Shown piece by piece: positions 17,726-27,697 of a stretch of DNA of 64,000 nt. A model generated the notes under the pieces. That model did not search any database and was not told where the DNA came from. It saw only the letters and a list, made by a program, of their open reading frames with translations. Source of the DNA: Brevundimonas sp. LM2 (GTDB taxonomy: Bacteria; Pseudomonadota; Alphaproteobacteria; Caulobacterales; Caulobacteraceae); the NCBI RefSeq assembly GCF_002002865.1, contig NZ_CP019508.1:2460501-2524500 (forward strand), given 5' to 3'. The position numbers were made by a program, and so were the translations under genes. Each line of letters starts with the position of its first letter. The stretch's first letter is position 1.

Positions 17726-20413
17726 TCAGTAACGGAAGCGCACGCCGAGCGAATAGATGCTCTCTTCGAAGCGGACGTCCCGTGGGAAGCTGCCCAGCAC
17801 GGCGCCACTGCCGTCCTGGAACTCACGGTAGCTGGTGAAGGGCTCGCCCAGGATGTTCGAGGCGTCGAACGTCAGCGTCACGTTCTCGACCGGCGTGTAG
17901 TTGAACGCGAAGTCGAGGCGCGAGACGCTGTCGGTGTATTCGCAGCCCGGGTTGAAGCCGGTGTTGCAGCCGTTCAGATACTGGTCGCGGCTGTTCCAGG
18001 CCAGGCGGGTCGAGATCGGCCCGCGCTCGTAGATCCCGACCACGTTGTAGGCGAACTCGGAGATGCCCGGCAGGTCCTCGTCGGCGTCGATATAGGTTCC
18101 GTTTAGCTGCACGCCGAAGCCCTGGGCCCAGTCCGGCACGAAGGCATAGTCGAAGAAGGTGGTGAAGCTGGCCTCGACCCCCTTCAGCGTCCGGTCGGTC
18201 AGGTTGATCGGCCGGTTGATCCGCAGCGGTCCCAGGACGGGGTCGTCCACGTCCTCCGGCCCGTTGATGATGAAGCCGGACACATCGCGCTGGAACACGG
18301 CCAGGGAGGCGAAGCCGGTGCTCGAGAAATAATACTCCAGGCTGGCGTCGTAGTTGGTCGAGAAGATCGGCTGCAGGTCGATGTTGCCGCCATTGGCGTT
18401 GCGGCGTCCCGTGCCAGGGTCGATGTTCGGGTCGACCGAGAGGCCCGGGTTCAGCTGGTTGAAGTTCGGCCGGGTGCGGGTCTGGTTGGCCGTCAGGCGC
18501 AGCTGCAGCTGTTCGGTGAAGTGGATCCGGCCGCTGACGCTGGGCAGGAAGTCGACATAGTCATTTTCGTTCGAGATCGGCGAGAAGACGGTGGGCGCGC
18601 CGTCGACGAAGCGGCGCTGAGTCCCGTCGACCGCGATTTCCGTCCTGACCGCGCGGATGCCGATCACGCCGTCGATCGGCAGGGCCGTTTCGAGCGCGTA
18701 TTTGACCTGGGCGTAGGCGGCGTAGGACTTCTCGTTGGCCTCGAACGCCTGGAAGGGATCGAACGGCGGCTCGCCGGCCGGGAAGCCGGCCAGGGTGCGG
18801 ATGCCGGCGATGTTGTCGCGCAGGCTGTCGTAGGTCGGGCTGTACCAGGTGCGGACCGGCTGGACGTCGCTCCCGTTGAAGCCGCCGTTGATCAGCTGGA
18901 AATCGACGGGCGTCTGGGCCGGGTTCAGGCCCAGGGGCTCCTGATAGCTGTAACGCTCGCCGTTGCTGAACGAGCCGTTTCGATCGACGAAGCGGAAGCC
19001 GGTCTGGAACTGGGTGATCCCGTTCTGGCCGGTGTCCCAGGTCAGGTCGGTGCGGAACTGGATGTCGTCGCCCTCGGCCAGCAGATGCCGGTCGAAGAAG
19101 CCGCGGTAGATGTAGTTGGCGGGGTTCTCGGTGTCGAACGACCCGAAGTCGAACTCGACGCCGCCGTCCTCCTCGTCCACGTCGAAGTTGACGTTGACCG
19201 GCGGGGCGGACGCGAAGTTGGTGTCGTAGCTGTAGATCGACGAGTCGTACTGGCTGTCCGTCATCGCCAGGTCGGCGGTGATCCGCACCGGGCCGGAGGT
19301 CCACGCCCCACCGACCGCGAACTGATAGGTGTCGGTCTGGTTCTCGCTGGCCCCCTGGAACAGCTCGGGCCGAACAGCGCCGGTGGCCGTCAGGCTCTGG
19401 ACGCGGTTGGAGTTGGGCTGAAGCACCACGTTGCTGAACTGGACGCCGCCGAACAGGGGCACGAACAGCTGGCGGTCGGAGACCTGGTTGCGGAAGCCCT
19501 GATAGAGGAAGTCCGCATAGAGCTCGAGGGTCTCGCTGGGGCGCCACTGCAGCGCCGCGTTGACCGACGGGCGCGACCGGTCGCCCTGGCCGTAGAAGAT
19601 TCCGACGGCGTCGGGGTAACGGGCCCCGATCAGGGCGGGGTTGCCGCCCACCTGGCCGGCGTTGATGTCGGCGATGAAGCCGCCACCGTTGAACCGGGCG
19701 GAGTCGAGATAGCGCAGCTGGGTGTAGGACACGTTCAGCAGGGCCCCGACCTCGCCCATGCCGGTGTCCCACCGGTTGCTGACCAGCAGGTTGGCGTTGG
19801 GGTCGAACTCCTCGGATTGGCCCGCATAGGTCCCCCGCACGCCGCCCGCGATCTCCAGCCCGCTGAAGTCGAAAGGCCGGCGCGAGCGGACGTTGATCAG
19901 GCCGGCGATCCCGCCCTCGACCTGGTCGGAGCTGGTGGACTTGAAGACGTCCAGCGCGGCCACGCCGCCGGCCGGGAAGTCCTGGATGGCCACGAAACGG
20001 GCCTCGGCCGTGAAGATGTCCCGCCCGTTGTAGGTGGTCGTCAGATCGGGCAGGCCGCGTACCAGCACCCGTCCCGCCTCGCCCCCGCCGCGCTCGACCT
20101 GGACTCCTGTGACCCGCGCCAGCGAGTCGGACGCCGTGACGTCGGGCAGTTTGCCGATGTCCTCGGCCACGACGGAATCGACGATCTGGTCGGCGTTCTG
20201 CTTCTGCGCCTGGGCGGTCTGCAGGCTCCGGCGGAAGCCGGTGACGACGACTTCTTCCAGGACGGTGTCATCCTGCACCTGCACCTGCGCCGCCGGCGCG
20301 GCCGGTGTCGGTGCCGGCGCCGGCGCTGGCGTTGCCGTCTGGGCCAGCGCGGGCGCCGCCATCAGCGTGGCCAGCATCGAGGCCGAACAGAGTATCCGGG
20401 TCCGGGTCTGCAT
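17726..20413 (-). CDS. TonB-dependent outer-membrane receptor of the sugar island
   Basis: An 895-residue outer-membrane transporter. A signal peptide ending at 'APALAQ' (about residue 25) is followed by a Pro/Ala-rich stretch, the TonB box 'EEVVVTG' (about 53-59) and a plug domain ('DSVVAEDIGKLPDVTASDSLARVTGVQVER', 'RGLPDLTTTYNGRDIFT'). The 22-strand barrel ends in 'YSLGVRFRY' with the terminal aromatic residue expected for barrel assembly. I chose the ATG at 20413 because GGGGAG lies about 10 bases upstream and the signal peptide starts there. It is the last gene of the galM-GH5-receptor operon and probably imports oligosaccharides released by the GH5/GH43 enzymes. The substrate is inferred. 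Confidence 0.93.
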   Translation of the reverse strand: MQTRTRILCSASMLATLMAAPALAQTATPAPAPAPTPAAPAAQVQVQDDTVLEEVVVTGFRRSLQTAQAQKQNADQIVDSVVAEDIGKLPDVTASDSLARVTGVQVERGGGEAGRVLVRGLPDLTTTYNGRDIFTAEARFVAIQDFPAGGVAALDVFKSTSSDQVEGGIAGLINVRSRRPFDFSGLEIAGGVRGTYAGQSEEFDPNANLLVSNRWDTGMGEVGALLNVSYTQLRYLDSARFNGGGFIADINAGQVGGNPALIGARYPDAVGIFYGQGDRSRPSVNAALQWRPSETLELYADFLYQGFRNQVSDRQLFVPLFGGVQFSNVVLQPNSNRVQSLTATGAVRPELFQGASENQTDTYQFAVGGAWTSGPVRITADLAMTDSQYDSSIYSYDTNFASAPPVNVNFDVDEEDGGVEFDFGSFDTENPANYIYRGFFDRHLLAEGDDIQFRTDLTWDTGQNGITQFQTGFRFVDRNGSFSNGERYSYQEPLGLNPAQTPVDFQLINGGFNGSDVQPVRTWYSPTYDSLRDNIAGIRTLAGFPAGEPPFDPFQAFEANEKSYAAYAQVKYALETALPIDGVIGIRAVRTEIAVDGTQRRFVDGAPTVFSPISNENDYVDFLPSVSGRIHFTEQLQLRLTANQTRTRPNFNQLNPGLSVDPNIDPGTGRRNANGGNIDLQPIFSTNYDASLEYYFSSTGFASLAVFQRDVSGFIINGPEDVDDPVLGPLRINRPINLTDRTLKGVEASFTTFFDYAFVPDWAQGFGVQLNGTYIDADEDLPGISEFAYNVVGIYERGPISTRLAWNSRDQYLNGCNTGFNPGCEYTDSVSRLDFAFNYTPVENVTLTFDASNILGEPFTSYREFQDGSGAVLGSFPRDVRFEESIYSLGVRFRY

Positions 20414-20475
20414 AGTGTTTTCTCCCCTGTCTTTTCTGGTTGTTATTGGCGGCCGCCCTCTTGGCCGCCGGTCGC

Positions 20476-21669
20476 TCAAGGCGCCGTGGGCGCCGGTTCC
20501 GAGATCGTCCGCTTGAACACCTCCGCCTCGCGCTGGCGGTAGGGCGTGCCGTCGCGGCGCATCAGGTCGTGGAACCAGATGGTCGGCTCCTGCAGCGTGT
20601 AGGGCCGCTCCCAGCTGTCCCAGGGCATGCGCGTCTGGGTGTCGCCGTCGATCAGGCCCCAGTTGATCATGCCGATGTTCTCGCGCCGGGCGATCGGCAG
20701 GATGGTCTCGACGTTCGAGCCGTTGCCGCGCGCCAGCCATTCGGTGACGATCATGGGCCGGCCATAGGGGCGCAGCTGGGCGATGCGACCCTCGAACTGC
20801 TCGGGCCATTCATAGTTGTGCCAGGTGATGACGTCGGAGTTGGCCAGCTGGGCGCGCTGGATGCCGTTCAGGGTCGGCGACCCCGGAGACCAGTCCGGCC
20901 CGATCCAGACGCCGCTGGTCAGGGGCTGGATCGGATTCTGGCTGCGCGCCCAGTCGAACGCCTGGGGCAGCAGTTCCTCGATCCGCTTCATCTCGTCGGC
21001 CAGCTGTTCGTCGAGATAGCTGCCCCCACCCTGGTTGTCGGGCTCGTTCCAGATGTCCCAGGCCAGCACGCGCTGATCCTGGGCGAAGGCCCCGACCACG
21101 CCCTCGACATAGGCCCGGAAGCGGGCGTCGTTGCGCGGGTCGATCAGGTCGGTGCGGCCCGGGCTCTGCACCCAGCCGGAGTTGTGCACGCCGGGGATCG
21201 GCCGATGCTGCGGCCCCAGCACCGGGTCCGGGTTCCAGCAGCTGTCGAACAGCACCAGCATGACCTTGATGCCGTGCTTGTCGGCGATGGCCAGAAACTG
21301 GTCGACGCGCTGGATCAGACCGGCCGAGTCCTGCTGCCACAGCAGGTCGTGCAGATAGACCCGCATGACGTTCATGCCGAACTTCTCATGCGCCCAACCC
21401 AGTTCGCGGTCGATCGCCTCGGCGTCGAAGGTCTCGGCCTGGAACATCTCCAGCTGATTGATGGCGCTGGAGGTCGTGTAGTTGGCGCCCACCATCCACG
21501 GCTGGGCCGCGTACCAGGCGTCGGCCTTCGCGACGGTCCACCGATCGGAGTCGCCGGCGATCGCGCGGCTCACCGCGCGCGGAGACGGCTCCTGAGCCGC
21601 CGCGATGCCGGGCAGAGCCAGGCACAGGCTGGCCCCAAGGACGTACGGCAGCAGACGGAATGGACGCAT
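20476..21669 (-). CDS. secreted GH5-like (clan GH-A) glycoside hydrolase
   Basis: A 397-residue exported retaining glycosidase. Residues 1-25 form a signal peptide ending 'GIAAAQ'. The TIM-barrel carries the acid/base Glu209 in 'WDIWNEPD' and the nucleophile Glu310 in 'MIVTEWLARG', with 'WHNYEWPEQFEGR' between them. This is the GH-A/GH5 pattern of endo-acting cellulases, mannanases, xylanases or galactanases. The subfamily and substrate cannot be assigned by eye. It is sandwiched between galM and the TonB receptor on one transcript (gaps of 32 and 62 bases), so its product is probably what the receptor imports. Confidence 0.85.
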   Translation of the reverse strand: MRPFRLLPYVLGASLCLALPGIAAAQEPSPRAVSRAIAGDSDRWTVAKADAWYAAQPWMVGANYTTSSAINQLEMFQAETFDAEAIDRELGWAHEKFGMNVMRVYLHDLLWQQDSAGLIQRVDQFLAIADKHGIKVMLVLFDSCWNPDPVLGPQHRPIPGVHNSGWVQSPGRTDLIDPRNDARFRAYVEGVVGAFAQDQRVLAWDIWNEPDNQGGGSYLDEQLADEMKRIEELLPQAFDWARSQNPIQPLTSGVWIGPDWSPGSPTLNGIQRAQLANSDVITWHNYEWPEQFEGRIAQLRPYGRPMIVTEWLARGNGSNVETILPIARRENIGMINWGLIDGDTQTRMPWDSWERPYTLQEPTIWFHDLMRRDGTPYRQREAEVFKRTISEPAPTAP

Positions 21670-21701
21670 GGTCGGGAAACTCCTCGGAAAGTCGGGTCGG
21701 T

Positions 21702-22847
21702 TCAGCGGCGGGGGGTGGTCGAAAAACGGAACACCATGTGGTTGCGGTAGGTCTGGCCGGGATCCAGCCGCACCGAGCCGAACGCGGGCTGGTTCGGCGT
21801 ATCGGGGAACATCTGGGGTTCCAGCACGACCGCATCGCCCATCCGGTAAATCCGGTCCGACTTGCCGACGATCGTCCCGTCGAAGAAATTCCCCGAATAG
21901 AACTGCACCCCGGGCTGATCCGAGATCAGCTCCATCGTGCGGCCCGAAACGGGGTCCTCCAGCCGGGCGATCATGCGCGGCTCGGCCGAGCGCTCGCGGC
22001 TGATCACCCAATTGTGGTCGTAGCCGCGCCCGAAGACGATCTGCTCGTCGGAGGCGTCGCGCACGCGGTCGCCCACGGCCGTGGCGGTACGGAAGTCGAA
22101 CACCGTGCCCTCGACCTTGCGGAACTCGCCGGTGGGGATCGCGGTGGCGTCCGTGGGCGTATATTCCTCGGCCGGGATCGTCAGCAGATTGCCGAGCGCG
22201 CCGGCGGTCGCGCCGTCACCGGCCATGTTCCAGTAGCCATGGTTCGAAAGGTTGACGACGGTCGGGGCGTCCGTGGTGGCCCGGTAGTCGATCGACAGCT
22301 CGTTGGCGTCGTTCAGCGCATAGGTGGCGGTCGTGGTGAGTTCGCCCGGATAGCCCTGGTCGCCGTCGGGGCTGACGTAGCGCAGCGTGACGCTGGGGGC
22401 GTCGCCGCTCTCGATCTCCACCACCTCCCACAGCACCTTGTCGAAGCCGGCGGTGCCGCCGTGCAGGGCGTTCGGGCCGTTGTTCACGGGGGTCTGATAG
22501 GTCTTGCCGTCCAGCTCGAACCGGCCGCCCGCGATGCGGTTGGCCACGCGCCCCACGGTCGCGCCGAAATACTCGGGCATGGCGAGATAGCCGTCCAGGG
22601 TCGCATAGCCGATGGCCACGTCGGCCATCTGGCCGTCGCGGTCCGGGACCATCACCGACTGGATCGCGGCACCCAGGGCGATGACCCGAACGGTCATGCC
22701 GGCGTCGTTGGTCAGGGTGATCGCCTCGACCACCCGCCCGTCCGGCATCCGGCCGAACTCGGCACGCTGGGCCGTCCCGGCCAAGGCCGTGGTCGCGCCC
22801 GCAGACAGGGCAATGAGGGTCAGACAGCTGATCGCCGCAGTACGCAT
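21702..22847 (-). CDS. galM: exported aldose 1-epimerase (mutarotase)
   Basis: Interconverts alpha and beta anomers of hexoses such as galactose. The 381-residue protein starts with a signal peptide ('AAISCLTLIALSAGATTALA'), so it acts in the periplasm, unlike E. coli GalM. Motifs are 'NRIAGGRFELDG', 'NALHGGTAGFDKVLWEV', catalytic His in 'NLSNHGYWNM' and catalytic Glu in 'VVLEPQMFPDTPNQPAF'. The ATG at 22847 has GGGAGG upstream. It is the first gene of the galM-GH5-receptor operon and would supply the anomer used by the sugar dehydrogenase or transporter. Confidence 0.93.
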   Translation of the reverse strand: MRTAAISCLTLIALSAGATTALAGTAQRAEFGRMPDGRVVEAITLTNDAGMTVRVIALGAAIQSVMVPDRDGQMADVAIGYATLDGYLAMPEYFGATVGRVANRIAGGRFELDGKTYQTPVNNGPNALHGGTAGFDKVLWEVVEIESGDAPSVTLRYVSPDGDQGYPGELTTTATYALNDANELSIDYRATTDAPTVVNLSNHGYWNMAGDGATAGALGNLLTIPAEEYTPTDATAIPTGEFRKVEGTVFDFRTATAVGDRVRDASDEQIVFGRGYDHNWVISRERSAEPRMIARLEDPVSGRTMELISDQPGVQFYSGNFFDGTIVGKSDRIYRMGDAVVLEPQMFPDTPNQPAFGSVRLDPGQTYRNHMVFRFSTTPRR

Positions 22848-22903
22848 GGAACCTCCCAGGGCTGACGCCCGTCGATCATCTACTGGATCGTTATCTGATT
22901 TAT

Positions 22904-22913
22904 ATGTTAACAT
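22904..22913. promoter_or_regulatory. candidate operator in galM/GH43 divergent promoter
   Basis: ATGTTAACAT (22904-22913) is a perfect 10-base palindrome, overlapping a second one, AACATGTT (22909-22916). It sits in an AT-rich patch midway in the 100-base divergent region. The position suits a local repressor controlling both operons. The cognate regulator is not identified; the IclR protein at 14791 and an unlinked LacI/GntR protein are both possible. Confidence 0.4.
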
Positions 22914-22947
22914 GTTTTCATTGGCAATAAGCAACGATGGGGCTCCG

Positions 22948-23934
22948 ATGTCGGCATTCACACTCCCTCTGGCCCTCGCGGCCCTGCTTTTGGCGACCCC
23001 GATCGCCGCCCAGGAAGGCCCCCGCGCGCCCGTCCTGGACGCCGACTTCCCCGACCCGTTCGTGCTGTCGACGGACGCAGGGCTGGTCGCCTACGCCACC
23101 AACTCGCGGAAACGCGGCAAGCTCCTGAATGTGCAGATGTCGCGTTCCACCGATGGTCGGTCCTGGTCGGCGGCGGCGGACGCCATGCCGGTCGCGCCCC
23201 CCTGGGCCCGGCCCGGGCGGCCCGACATCTGGGCCCCCGAGGCCATCCGCATCGGCGACCGCTACGTGATGTATTTCAGCGCGCGGCATGCCACCCGGAC
23301 CCGTCCCGACGGCCTGACCCTGTGCGTCGGCGCCGCCGTCGCCGCGGCGCCGGGAGGCCCCTTCGTGCCCCAAGCCGAGCCCCTGACCTGCGGCGGGCCC
23401 CTGGGCGTGATCGACGCCAGTCCGTTCCGGGACGGAGAGGACCTGTGGCTCTATGTGAAGAGCGACGGCAACTGCTGCGACGTGCCGATCACCCTGGTGG
23501 CCCAGCGCCTGTCCGCCGACGGTCTGAGCCTGACCGGGGCGCCGGCGACCGTGCCGGGGTTCACCAACGACGCCGCCTGGGAAGGCAAGGTGGTCGAGGC
23601 CCCGCAGATGGTCGTGCGCGACGGCGTCTATACCCTGTTCTACAGCGCCAACGATTTCGGCGGCCGGGCCTATGGGACCGGATACGCCCTGTGCCAGAGC
23701 CCGGTCGGTCCGTGCCAGGATGCGCCCCAGAACCCGATCCTGAGCTCGACCCCCGGCCTCAGGGGCCTGGTCGGACCCGGTCATGTCAGCGTGTTCGAAC
23801 GCGAAGGCCGGACGTGGATCGCCTATCACGGCTGGCGGCGTCCCCTGACCGACGGCGGCTGGGGTCAGCGGTCGATGTACATCGACCGTCTCGACTGGGT
23901 CGACGGCCGCCCGACCGTCGCGCCCGCGCGCTAA
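22948..23934 (+). CDS. secreted glycoside hydrolase family 43 enzyme
   Basis: A 328-residue exported five-bladed beta-propeller enzyme. A signal peptide (residues 1-21, ending 'TPIAAQ') leads into 'LDADFPDPFVL', which carries the catalytic base Asp36. 'DIWAPEAIRIGDRYVMYFSA', 'GVIDASPFRDG' and 'VVEAPQMVVRDGVYTLFYSAN' follow, with the general-acid Glu in VEAP. This is the GH43 layout of alpha-L-arabinofuranosidases, beta-xylosidases and exo-galactanases. Several cysteines may form disulfides in the periplasm. It is divergent from the galM operon and convergent with the sugar dehydrogenase. It probably trims arabinose or galactose side chains. Confidence 0.87.
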   Translation: MSAFTLPLALAALLLATPIAAQEGPRAPVLDADFPDPFVLSTDAGLVAYATNSRKRGKLLNVQMSRSTDGRSWSAAADAMPVAPPWARPGRPDIWAPEAIRIGDRYVMYFSARHATRTRPDGLTLCVGAAVAAAPGGPFVPQAEPLTCGGPLGVIDASPFRDGEDLWLYVKSDGNCCDVPITLVAQRLSADGLSLTGAPATVPGFTNDAAWEGKVVEAPQMVVRDGVYTLFYSANDFGGRAYGTGYALCQSPVGPCQDAPQNPILSSTPGLRGLVGPGHVSVFEREGRTWIAYHGWRRPLTDGGWGQRSMYIDRLDWVDGRPTVAPAR

Positions 23935-23940
23935 GCGGCG

Positions 23941-23967
23941 ACCGGGCGGCTCGCGGAGCCGCCCGGT
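23941..23967. terminator. hairpin between convergent GH43 and dehydrogenase genes
   Basis: ACCGGGCGGCTC (23941-23952) pairs perfectly with GAGCCGCCCGGT (23956-23967) over a GCG loop. It begins six bases after the GH43 stop and ends nine bases before the dehydrogenase stop. Confidence 0.75.
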
Positions 23968-23976
23968 TCGGCCGGG

Positions 23977-24912
23977 TCAGTCGTCGAACGGCTCGACGAC
24001 CGTGCGGTGGCCGAGCATGAAGGCATCGGCGACGTGGCGGAACGGCTCCAGATCGACGTCGCTCTCGCCGCGACGGATCAGGTCGGCGAAGCGGCGGTAG
24101 AGGTTGGGGTACTCGCCCTCGACCTCGCCCGTCTCGACCGTATGAGTCTCGCCGTCGATGACGAGGCGGCTGCCGCCGTCGTGCAGCACCAGGGTGCCGG
24201 TGTCGGTCTCGACGATGATGTCCCAGGACTGGGGTCCCGTCTGGCGGAAGTCGAAGGCGGCGGAGATCGGCGCGCCCGACACGGTGCGGAACGTCAGATC
24301 GGCCGCGATCGGCGCCGCCCGGTTGGACGGGAAGGCCAGGGTGGCCTGCTGCAGAATGGCCCGCTCGGGCAGGATCCGGGTCAGGATGGACAGGGCGTTG
24401 ATGCCTGGATCGAACACGCCCAGGCCGCCCGGCTCCCAGATCCATTGCTGCCCCGGATGCCAGCGACGGACGTCTTCCTTCCAGATGACCTGCGCCGACC
24501 GGATCGTCCGTTCGCTCAGCCAGGCCCGGGCCGTCTCGACCCCGGCCGCCTCCCGCGAATGCCAGGTGCAGAACAGCGTCAGCCCGCGCTCAGCCGCCAG
24601 GCCCGCCAGATGGTCGACCTCCGCCACCGTGGCCCCCGGCGGCTTCTCCAGCATGACGTGACGGCCGGCCTCGAGCGCCGCCCGGGCGATGTCGTGGCGT
24701 CCCACGGGCGGGGTGCACAGGCTGACGGCGCCGATGGCCGGATCCGCCTCCAGCATCGCCTCGATGCTGGGATAGGTCGGCACCCCCTCGACGCCCTCAT
24801 GATGCGTCGCGACGGCGACCAGTTCGAAATCGCGACTGGCGGCCAGGGCAGGCAGATGCTGGTCGCGCGCAATCTTGCCGATTCCGACCACGCCGATACG
24901 GACAGATTCCAT
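23977..24912 (-). CDS. D-galactose/L-arabinose 1-dehydrogenase (Gfo/Idh/MocA family)
   Basis: Oxidises an aldose at C1 to the aldonolactone with NAD(P)+. The 311 residues begin with the Rossmann motif 'RIGVVGIGKIARDQHLPAL', then 'HVMLEKPPGAT', 'TWHSREAAGVE', 'VIWKEDVRRWHPGQQWIWEPGG' and 'GVFDPGINALSILTRI'. From memory these blocks are near-identical to the Azospirillum L-arabinose 1-dehydrogenase, an enzyme that also accepts D-galactose. The ATG at 24912 is chosen because the nucleotide-binding motif begins four residues later. It provides the first step of the pathway finished by the dehydratase, DgoK and DgoA. Confidence 0.9.
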   Translation of the reverse strand: MESVRIGVVGIGKIARDQHLPALAASRDFELVAVATHHEGVEGVPTYPSIEAMLEADPAIGAVSLCTPPVGRHDIARAALEAGRHVMLEKPPGATVAEVDHLAGLAAERGLTLFCTWHSREAAGVETARAWLSERTIRSAQVIWKEDVRRWHPGQQWIWEPGGLGVFDPGINALSILTRILPERAILQQATLAFPSNRAAPIAADLTFRTVSGAPISAAFDFRQTGPQSWDIIVETDTGTLVLHDGGSRLVIDGETHTVETGEVEGEYPNLYRRFADLIRRGESDVDLEPFRHVADAFMLGHRTVVEPFDD

Positions 24913-25057
24913 GAGTGACTCCGGCACCAGAGATAAGACGATGAGGGCGCCCGCCCTCCTTCCCGCCCGGTGTAGCCGCCGCGCTCGAGGCGCAACAGCC
25001 AACAAATGCTACAGGCGCGCGACGCGCGGCGGGCAGCCAAACCCTTTGGCGTCGAGG

Positions 25058-25408
25058 TCAGCGCGTCGCGTCCGGTGAATCACCGGCACAAAGGGCCCGC
25101 CAACGGGCTGGCGTGACCCCTTCCCATTCGCGAAACGCGCGATGAAATGAGGTGGCGTCCTGGTAGCCGAGGAGGAAGCCGATCTCGTCGCGCTCCACCC
25201 TATCGTCGCTGAGAAGCCGGTGTCCCAGCTCTAGCCGGGCCTCGACCAGCAGTTCGCGGAAGCTGTGGCCTTCCTCGGTGATCCGACGCTGCAATGTCCG
25301 CTCGCTCAGCGACCGCACCTGCATGGCCTCCAGCGCGTGGCTCAGGGCGGGCGTCAGCAGGGCGAGCAGCTCGGGGTTGTGACCCGGAAACGGAAGGTCC
25401 AGATCAGA
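25058..25408 (-). pseudogene. 5'-truncated AraC family regulator (C-terminal HTH remnant)
   Basis: Only the C-terminal DNA-binding end of an AraC/XylS protein remains. The in-frame sequence begins after a TAA at 25409-25411 with 'LPFPGHNPELLALLTPALSHALEA', typical of the linker before the HTH. It continues through 'LSERTLQRRITEEGHSFRELL' and 'IGFLLGYQDATSFHRAFREWEGVTPARWRA', the normal AraC C-terminus. About 220 residues of effector domain are missing, and the guaA gene occupies the place where they should be. An internal ATG (25324) leaves an 88-residue HTH-only frame that might still be made. It lies next to the sugar island and may once have regulated it. Confidence 0.8.
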
Positions 25409-25478
25409 TTACGCCATCTTCCGGGGCCGGCGGCCCTCAGACATGGCGCAGCGACCCCCGGTCAGGCGACGCCGGGCC

Positions 25479-27040
<1,562 letters not shown>

Positions 27041-27041
<1 letters not shown>

Positions 27042-27697
27042 CAGGTCTCCTCGGGCAGGGGGGCGGTCAGGCGTTCGAACTCAGCCTTCAGCAGGTCCAG
27101 GGCCTCGGCCAGGCCCTCGTCGATCACGTGCAGGGTGTCGGTCCAGTCGGACAGGCCGGTCAGGTCGGCCTTGCCGTCCGAAATGCCGCGCAGGCCCAGG
27201 ACCGGCACGTCGAACCGGGCGGCGGCGCGGACCACGGCATAGGTCTCCATATCGACCATGTCGGCGTCGATGGCGTCATAGGCCTCGCCCGAGACCACGC
27301 TGCCGCCGGTCGCCAGCCGCGCATAGGGCTGGCCGGCCGGGCCGCTGGCCAGGGTCAGGACGGCGGGCTGGTCCAGGAAGGGGGTGACCCCGGGCGGGAA
27401 GCCGAGGACCGAGGCGTCCATGTCGCGATAGGCGACCTCGTCGACCCAATAGACGCGGCCGTGCTCCAGGGTCTGGGACCCGGCCGAGCCCAGGCAGATG
27501 ACGACGTCGGGCAGACGGTCCTCTCGCGCCAGGTCCGCCAGGGCGGCCGTGGTCGAGACCGCCGCCTCGACCGGGCCGACGCCGGTGATCAGGGGCTGGA
27601 TGCGCGTCCGCAGCGCCGGGCCGTATTCGGCCTCGGCCGCCATGACGCACAGGGCCGTCAGCGGGCCGAAGTTGGCAAGGGCGTAAGTCCCGCTCAC
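27041..27697 (-). CDS. 5'-methylthioadenosine/S-adenosylhomocysteine nucleosidase-like protein
   Basis: A 218-residue member of the purine nucleoside phosphorylase/MTAN fold, predicted to release adenine from methylthioadenosine, SAH or 5'-deoxyadenosine. Seen are '[15 protein letters not shown]' (the usual first strand), '[10 protein letters not shown]', the ribose-binding '[10 protein letters not shown]' (catalytic-site Glu) and '[16 protein letters not shown]' with the conserved Asp of the 'RxISD' motif. It overlaps guaA by one base and the methyltransferase gene by four, so the three are tightly coupled. Linking nucleoside salvage to guanine synthesis and RNA methylation makes sense because methyltransferases produce SAH. 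Confidence 0.85.

Noticed and set aside
18521..20542. A 670-codon open frame opposite the TonB receptor
   Set aside because: No signal, domain or ribosome site; the composition is typical of the antisense of high-GC code.
17726..23934. Bacteroidetes-type SusC/SusD polysaccharide utilisation locus
   Set aside because: No SusD-like lipoprotein is present, and the receptor lacks the SusC N-terminal extension; this is a proteobacterial TonB-receptor locus.
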